Origin: Antedon mediterranea
Lineage: Eukaryota > Echinodermata > Crinoidea > Comatulida > Antedonidae
DNA: 64,000 bases
Direction of reading: 5' to 3'
Assembly (NCBI RefSeq): GCF_964355755.1
Contig: NC_092680.1
Coordinates: forward strand, 1,243,001 to 1,307,000
The first letter of the stretch is position 1. Each line of letters starts with the position of its first letter. The notes below the pieces were generated by a model that was given only the letters and a program-made list of their open reading frames with translations, did no database searches and was not told the origin of the DNA. Positions 61,850 to 64,000 of the stretch are shown piece by piece. A program made the translations under genes and the position numbers.

Positions 61850-63839
61850 AGTTATCCGCTTAGTAGCGGATAACTCCTTGTAATCGTCCTGTTACTTTTT
61901 TTTTTTTTTTTTTTTTTTTTTAGTTATCCCACTTGGCGGATAACTCCTTGTGATTGTATGGGATCATCATTTTTTTTTTTTTCTGTATTATTAGTTATCC
62001 GCTTAGTAGCGGATAACTTCTTGTAATCGTCCTGTTACTTTTTTTTTTTTTTTTTTTTCTTATTTCTTTCTCCTCCATTTTTGTGCCTCACGTATCTCAA
62101 AAACTTGTAAACTAAACATTTCATAACTTTGTCAACATATGGGCGTTTACGTGAAGTTGTGCACCTCCTATTTTTGAATGACGTCAGAGTTGCGCAACGT
62201 GACTTACGTGCGATTTTATGATTTTTTATGATTGATCATAGACTAAAAACCAAGCATAAATTTGTTTTGACACTTTGTGAAAATTTAAGTCATATCGAGG
62301 GCAAACTTTTTGTGGATTAAAAATGCCATGTTTTACAAGACGTTACGCGCGCACGCGCATTTCTCCTCTATTTTTGTATCTCGCGTATCTCAAAAACGTG
62401 TAAACATAACATTTCATAACTTTGTCAACATATGGGCATTCACGTGAAGTTGTGCACCTCCTATTGTGAATGACGTCAGAAATGCGCAACGTGACTTACG
62501 CACGATTTTATGAATTTCGCGTATTTAACATAGATTTAAAACCATATAACAATTTAAATTGAAACTTAGCAAAAGTTTAATTTATATCATGCGCTAACTT
62601 TCTGTGGGAAAAAAATTGCGTGTTTTACACAAAGTTACGCGCGCACGCGCATTTAAAATTCAAAATGCGCAAAATTAATTTTTAATCAACTTTCTACGCT
62701 GATTATGACATTTTGACCATGTCAAAATTTCCCACGTGCGCGAACAATTTTATGCGCGTGGTGCGCACGTAGCGCTAAAAGTATTTTTTTTTTATTGAAT
62801 TATGTTTTTCCAGCCTTTTATAGTAATTTTACCAATTTTAAAACAATTTCGACTTACAATTACGTCATACGGGCACGTTGAATTGGATACTTTACGTGCG
62901 TTTTTGATGAAAAAGTTAAAAAATTTGTCAAAATTATGCCTTTTTTTAAACAGTCATAGATTCTAAACAACGAGGTAAACTTTTTTTTAATTACATATTC
63001 TGGAAGTTGATGAGTTGTAGAAATCGGATCATGAATCAATATGGCTAACCGGACATTGTGACGTCATCGTATGGCCACACGAATGTAAAGTATAGGATTT
63101 TTGTCTCTTTCGTTATTGCTCATCATATTCAATGGAGCGCATCACGCCTATCTGTATTCCTTTTTCTCTGAGATTTTAATATTGTCTAGGTCAATCAACT
63201 ATCTTACGCATGAGTTAAAAATATTTTAATTTTTATGACGTCACCATGCCTAAAAATTTTAATTAACAGCGTCATTAATTTCATCTTTACAGTAAATTTT
63301 AATCTGTTATAGCTCGTAAGAATAAAATGTGATAATCACGATTAAAACGTTTTCAGGAAGCTATGGGATTGTAGATACGAAATCATGTGAACTTTTCGCC
63401 AATCAGATGTTGTGACGTCATCATATGGCCAGTTAAATAAACAAAGTCATATTTTCATCTTTTGCGTCATAGTTCATTACATTTAAAAAAGCGCGCATTA
63501 ACATTTCACGTATTCAAATTTCTTCTAAACGTTAATATGTTGTTGCTGAGATAATTTTCTTCCGAAATTACTACAGTACCTTCGCGTTTCCTTTTGAAAA
63601 TTAAAATAAAATACGGGTCCCGTAATTTCACCTATTTTACACTGTTTGTGACATGTATACAGATTATACTGTGTATACTATATGACAGAAAATATACAGC
63701 ATTCAGTACTAACAACACATCATATTCTTCAGTTCAGGTCATAATGACATAATTTTTTTCGGTGTGCAATATTCCAACGTATGACGTGCACGTGGCGTTT
63801 GTCGTGGTGCGGATAACTAACTCGTCAAAGTGACGAGTT
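61850..63839 (+). mobile_element. Second Helitron-like element with repeated 5' terminus and internal repeats
   Basis: The 5' hairpin AGTTATCCGCT...AGCGGATAACT occurs at 61850 and 61993, with a weaker copy at 61922, separated by T-runs. Its inverse GCGGATAACT is at 63809-63818, immediately before the hairpin AACTCGTCA/TGACGAGTT (63819-63839). Inside, a unit of about 293 bases containing GTATCTCAAAAAC and CACGTGAAGTTGTGCACCTC is repeated at about 62070 and 62363. The block GACGTCATCGTATGGCCACA (63061) resembles ACATCATCGTATGGCCACA in the first element (61399), so both belong to one family with different ends. A CTRR end is not evident. Confidence 0.72.
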
Positions 63840-64000
63840 TCATTCTTTCTTTCTGTCAATTTTGTGTCTCGCGTATCTCAAAAACTTGTAAACAAAACAT
63901 TTTATAACTTTGTCAACATGTGGGCATTCACGTGAAATTGTGCACCTCCTATTGTGAATGACGTCAGAATTGCGCAACGTGATTTACGCGCGTTTTAACG
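63840..64000 (+). mobile_element. Start of a third Helitron-like unit, cut by the window edge
   Basis: Directly after the 63839 hairpin the core restarts (GCGTATCTCAAAAACTTGTA, GAATGACGTCAGAATTGCGC), matching 62090-62215 and 62380-62515. This indicates head-to-tail copies. Confidence 0.75.

Noticed and set aside
1-64000. CRISPR arrays, tRNA or rRNA genes, bacterial operons
   Set aside because: No spaced repeat array with unique spacers, no cloverleaf or rRNA signature noticed, and the genes have eukaryotic introns.

Overview
The window looks like AT-rich nuclear DNA from an invertebrate animal. Genes are split into many short exons with GT-AG introns, cut LINE copies are present, and small inverted-repeat transposons are abundant. 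The gene set (an NXPE-family protein, a 2'-5'-oligoadenylate synthetase relative, a plakin/spectrin-repeat giant and a class III glucose transporter) together with a very frequent AGGCCTA motif suggests a marine deuterostome, perhaps an echinoderm. I cannot fix the species from sequence alone.

Layout. 1-1.8 kb: the 3' part of an NXPE-type gene (+). 2.0-3.4 kb: a short tandem array and a LINE 3' fragment. 3.8-6.0 kb: a complete four-exon OAS-like gene (-), whose three catalytic acidic positions all look altered. 6-13 kb: no host gene that I can see; it holds hairpin elements, a second broken LINE and a perfect 142-bp tandem duplication. 13.25-44.25 kb: a giant minus-strand gene that I could follow through 65 exons (about 4,767 residues, 5' start not found). 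It opens with plakin-domain-like helical repeats, continues as spectrin repeats and ends in a disordered tail. Its core is an 11-exon block of about 845 residues present four times, with many exon lengths and phases exactly kept. 45-47 kb: a 48-bp minisatellite and repeats. About 47.6-47.85 kb: a GC-richer stretch with divergent splice donors, a possible shared promoter. 50.1-59.9 kb: an SLC2A12-like sugar transporter (+), with a 33-bp minisatellite of about 54 units in its first coding intron. 60.6-64 kb: Helitron-like elements in tandem, with subterminal inverted repeats and 3' hairpins.

The genes do not form a functional cluster: they are independent eukaryotic loci. The plakin-like and transporter genes are arranged head to head. 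The most unusual content is the plakin-like gene with its ancient super-repeat and serine/arginine-rich hinges, the degenerate OAS, the Helitron-like array and the higher-order minisatellite.
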